From positions 1-7,555 of the forward strand of contig JAJAYU010000137.1 in NCBI GenBank assembly GCA_026786125.1: a stretch of DNA of 7,555 nt, in the 5' to 3' direction. Shown here in pieces: positions 5,772 to 7,555 of this stretch (its first letter is position 1; each line of letters begins with the position of its first letter). The DNA comes from Chamaesiphon sp. Lineage in GTDB: Bacteria; Cyanobacteriota; Cyanobacteriia; Cyanobacteriales; Chamaesiphonaceae. The notes below the pieces were generated by a model. The model saw only the letters and a program-made list of their open reading frames with translations. It did no database searches and had not been told where the DNA came from. Both the position numbers and the translations under genes were made by a program.

Positions 5772-6659
5772 CTAGATCTGATCCAGCCAATTTAAAATAG
5801 CTGGATTGACAACTTCGGGATGCTCATCATGGGGGCAATGCCCTGCATTGGGGATAGAAACGACGGTAATCGGTTGTCCAGCGGCGGCGAGTTCCTGATA
5901 GACCTTGGCACCTTTAATCGGTGTCCAGGGGTCATTTTCGCCCCATAATACTAGTAATGGTTTGGTGACTGCTGGTAATAATGATGCGGGAGTCGGTCCT
6001 GGTGATGCGGTAAGAATTGAGGCGAAGACTTGCTGTGCGCCTGGATCGCAAGCGGGTTGATGGATGATGTCGATTAGTTCGTCGGTGACGGCTTCACGGC
6101 GGGTATAAACTTGATAGAGGCTAGTGCGGATGCGGGATTTCTGACGGACTCGATCAAAGATAAATTTACCAAAGGCTGGCGATGCGACAATATTGGTGAA
6201 GATTCCCATCACATTGCGGAGTAGGAAGTTCAATTCATCGGGGCGATGGTTCAATCCACCCGCGCAATTAATTAATACTCCCCCCGCACTAATTTCGGGG
6301 TGCTGGGCTACTAGCATCAAACTCAGTAAAGCACCGATCGAGTTGCCCACAAATACCGTCGGTTGATTGATATACTCATGCCAGAAATCTACGACTAATT
6401 CTTCCCACAGTTCCATACTGTAGTTGATCGGTGCTTTATCTGAACCCCCAAATCCGAGCAGATCGATCGCGTATACCTGATATCCACCTTCTGCTAGGAT
6501 CGGGATATTTTTACGCCAATGATCGATCGAAGCACCAAATCCATGAATTAATAGTAGCGGTTGACCAACACCACTAACTGTATATTTAATCTGGTGTCCG
6601 CGCCAATTCCAAGTTAATTTTTCACTGCGGATCGACTTCAGAGATGGAGCTACGGTCAT
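5772..6659 (-). CDS. alpha/beta-fold hydrolase
   Basis: Complete 295-residue alpha/beta hydrolase, normal length for the family. It shows the oxyanion-hole motif HGFGAS (39-44), the nucleophile elbow GNSIGA with Ser107, the acid Asp243 (GENDPW) and His274 (NAGHCPHDEHPEV), so the catalytic triad is intact. An insertion of helices (about 135-230) forms the lid. The HGFGASIDHWRKN, AIDLLGFGGSDK and GNSIG signature is that of the cyanobacterial/plastid branch that includes pheophytinase and chlorophyll dephytylase-like esterases. Hydrolysis of a phytyl or other ester is therefore plausible, but the substrate is not shown by the sequence. No membrane segment or signal peptide is seen. The gene faces the exported-protein gene and lies 189 bp downstream of the nucleotidyltransferase gene on the same strand. 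The ATG at 6659 has no adjacent ribosome site; AAGGAG lies about 20 nt upstream, inside a hairpin. Confidence 0.92.
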   Translation of the reverse strand: MTVAPSLKSIRSEKLTWNWRGHQIKYTVSGVGQPLLLIHGFGASIDHWRKNIPILAEGGYQVYAIDLLGFGGSDKAPINYSMELWEELVVDFWHEYINQPTVFVGNSIGALLSLMLVAQHPEISAGGVLINCAGGLNHRPDELNFLLRNVMGIFTNIVASPAFGKFIFDRVRQKSRIRTSLYQVYTRREAVTDELIDIIHQPACDPGAQQVFASILTASPGPTPASLLPAVTKPLLVLWGENDPWTPIKGAKVYQELAAAGQPITVVSIPNAGHCPHDEHPEVVNPAILNWLDQI

Positions 6660-6670
6660 AAGTTAATCTG

Positions 6671-6686
6671 GGAGTAAGGCTACTCC
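6671..6686 (-). promoter_or_regulatory. small hairpin in the leader of the hydrolase gene
   Basis: GGAGTA (6671-6676), loop AGGC, TACTCC (6681-6686): a perfect 6-bp stem ending 11 nt before the ATG. In the mRNA the upstream arm and its flank contain AAGGAG, the only Shine-Dalgarno-like sequence of this gene, which would be partly paired. It is not followed by a U-run, so it is not an intrinsic terminator for the gene upstream. It could be chance. Confidence 0.25.
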
Positions 6687-6812
6687 TTCGATCTTAGTGA
6701 AAAATTTTCCAGAAAGAAAGGTGCAATTTCTCACAAGACAGCACCGCCCGTACAGATTGATGCTGCCAGGAAATCAAATTAGGATGGCGATAACTACCAA
6801 ACTGTCAACTAT

Positions 6813-6836
6813 TCTCCGATGGAGAGGCTCCGCCAA
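6813..6836. repeat. dispersed cyanobacterial GGAGAGGCTCCGCCAA-type repeat
   Basis: TCTCC-GAT-GGAGA (6813-6825) is directly followed by GGCTCCGCCAA, so overlapping hairpins are possible (also GGAG-AGG-CTCC, 6821-6831). Sequences of this form, with variations, are recalled as scattered through intergenic regions of many cyanobacteria. It lies just after the stop of the nucleotidyltransferase gene, where such units often sit. There is no U-run. Family membership is from memory. Confidence 0.4.
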
Positions 6837-6848
6837 CAACTAATTAAA

Positions 6849-7555
6849 TTAATGTCGATCAACACTGCTAACATTAAACGATTCAGCAAATACTTTCGCT
6901 GGATGCTTGATATTCTCGATCGGTTGGCGAGTATCAGTAATCAACCAATCTAATGCAGCAGCTTTCATATCGATCGTTGCACCATTTTTATCAACACAAT
7001 ATCTACCAAAGACTAGCTTATCAGTTAGTTCAATATCAGCAATTCGCGAATATTCAAATACAACACTATTATCAATGTGTGCGCCACTACAGATATGGCA
7101 ATTACGCCCGATCATCGCGGGTCCTGTAATTTTGGCACCATCTTCAATCTTGGTCATGCCCCCAATATAGACAGGGCCAGTAATATCTACTTTATCCCAA
7201 TTTACCGCTACATTAATCCCCGTGAAAACACCTGGCAACACTTCAGTACCTGGAATCGGCACATTCTTCACTTCACCCATTAAGACACTGCGGATTGCTT
7301 GCCAATAGTCAGGTACTTTACCAATATCCACCCATTGAAAGTCCATCGGAATTGCATAAAAAGGCGCGCCCATTTCGACTAGTTTCGGAAATAGATCGCC
7401 ACCAATATCATACTCTTGACCAGAAGGAATATAGTTCAATACTTCTGGCTCAAAGATGTAAATACCTGTGTTGATATTTGTACTAAGGGCTTCTGCTACA
7501 GTTGGTTTCTCTTGGAAGGCTTGGACTCTGCCATCCTCATCAGTTACAACTACCC
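6849..7555 (-). CDS. sugar-nucleotide pyrophosphorylase (mannose-1-phosphate guanylyltransferase-like), C-terminal part
   Basis: Partial; the frame is open from the right edge (full codons from 7553) to the stop at 6849, giving 234 visible residues and lacking the N-terminal catalytic Rossmann core with its GGxGTRL motif. Visible parts of the nucleotidyltransferase domain are VQAFQEKP (the EKP motif), NTGIYIFEPEVL and FQWVDIGKVPDYWQA (the W.DIG..DYW motif). These are followed by a left-handed beta-helix tail of hexapeptide-like turns (INVAVNWDKVDITGPVYIG, ITGPAMIGRNCHICSGAHID, SVVFEYSRI). This is the cyanobacterial NDP-sugar/GDP-mannose pyrophosphorylase type, making an activated sugar for polysaccharide or glycoconjugate synthesis in the cytoplasm. 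The nucleotide and sugar cannot be told from this part. A start near 7439 is not real: it would cut the NTGIY.F.P motif off from the domain. Confidence 0.88.
   Translation of the reverse strand, partial: VVVTDEDGRVQAFQEKPTVAEALSTNINTGIYIFEPEVLNYIPSGQEYDIGGDLFPKLVEMGAPFYAIPMDFQWVDIGKVPDYWQAIRSVLMGEVKNVPIPGTEVLPGVFTGINVAVNWDKVDITGPVYIGGMTKIEDGAKITGPAMIGRNCHICSGAHIDNSVVFEYSRIADIELTDKLVFGRYCVDKNGATIDMKAAALDWLITDTRQPIENIKHPAKVFAESFNVSSVDRH

Noticed and set aside
5781..5806. ATCCAGC...GCTGGAT inverted repeat at the end of the hydrolase gene as a terminator
   Set aside because: It is inside the coding sequence, has a 7-bp stem with a 12-nt loop and no following U-run.
6907..7283. Plus-strand open frames opposite the nucleotidyltransferase
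   Set aside because: Antisense to a recognised beta-helix enzyme in a conserved frame.
1..7555. CRISPR array, tRNA or rRNA genes
   Set aside because: No regularly spaced repeats, no tRNA-like TTCRANNC/acceptor pairs and no rRNA signature sequence were seen on either strand.

Overview
The window looks like a chromosomal segment of a cyanobacterium. The hexamer CGATCG occurs about twenty times by eye, where fewer than two are expected by chance. A 44-bp palindrome of a type I recall as widespread in cyanobacterial genomes is present. The housekeeping genes on the right also read as typical cyanobacterial proteins. The genus cannot be fixed from the sequence.

Left half (1-4190), all on the minus strand and transcribed right to left. 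A long membrane-anchored coiled-coil protein with a duplicated small C-terminal domain (2130-4190) is followed by a BrxD-type (BrxC/BrxD, DUF2791) P-loop ATPase (638-1951). After 47 bp comes the N-terminal third or less of a superfamily 2, Lhr/BrxHI-like helicase that runs off the left edge (1-590). The ATPase-helicase pair is the brxD-brxHI pair known from type 2 BREX phage defence. Here its upstream partner is not a pgl gene but the coiled-coil membrane protein. I read this as a stand-alone three-gene defence or DNA-processing cassette, possibly a divergent relative of the TerB_C-linked ATPase/helicase cassettes of cyanobacteria. This is the strongest candidate for an under-described system in the window.

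Middle (4191-5099): no intact gene. It holds a hairpin flush against the start codon of the coiled-coil gene. Beyond that is a decayed minus-strand gene (about 4247-4945) with frameshifts. That gene is split by a 113-bp MITE-like element (4475-4587) with 23-bp imperfect terminal inverted repeats, a perfect 44-bp central palindrome and an 8-bp target duplication.

Right half (5086-7555): a plus-strand gene for a small exported protein of unknown function (5100-5690) faces a minus-strand alpha/beta hydrolase with an intact catalytic triad (5772-6659). Upstream of the hydrolase, also on the minus strand, is the C-terminal part of a sugar-nucleotide pyrophosphorylase with a left-handed beta-helix tail (6849 to the right edge). 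A short dispersed-repeat-like sequence lies between these two. This half is visibly richer in G+C than the coiled-coil gene and reads as ordinary core genome next to an accessory island.
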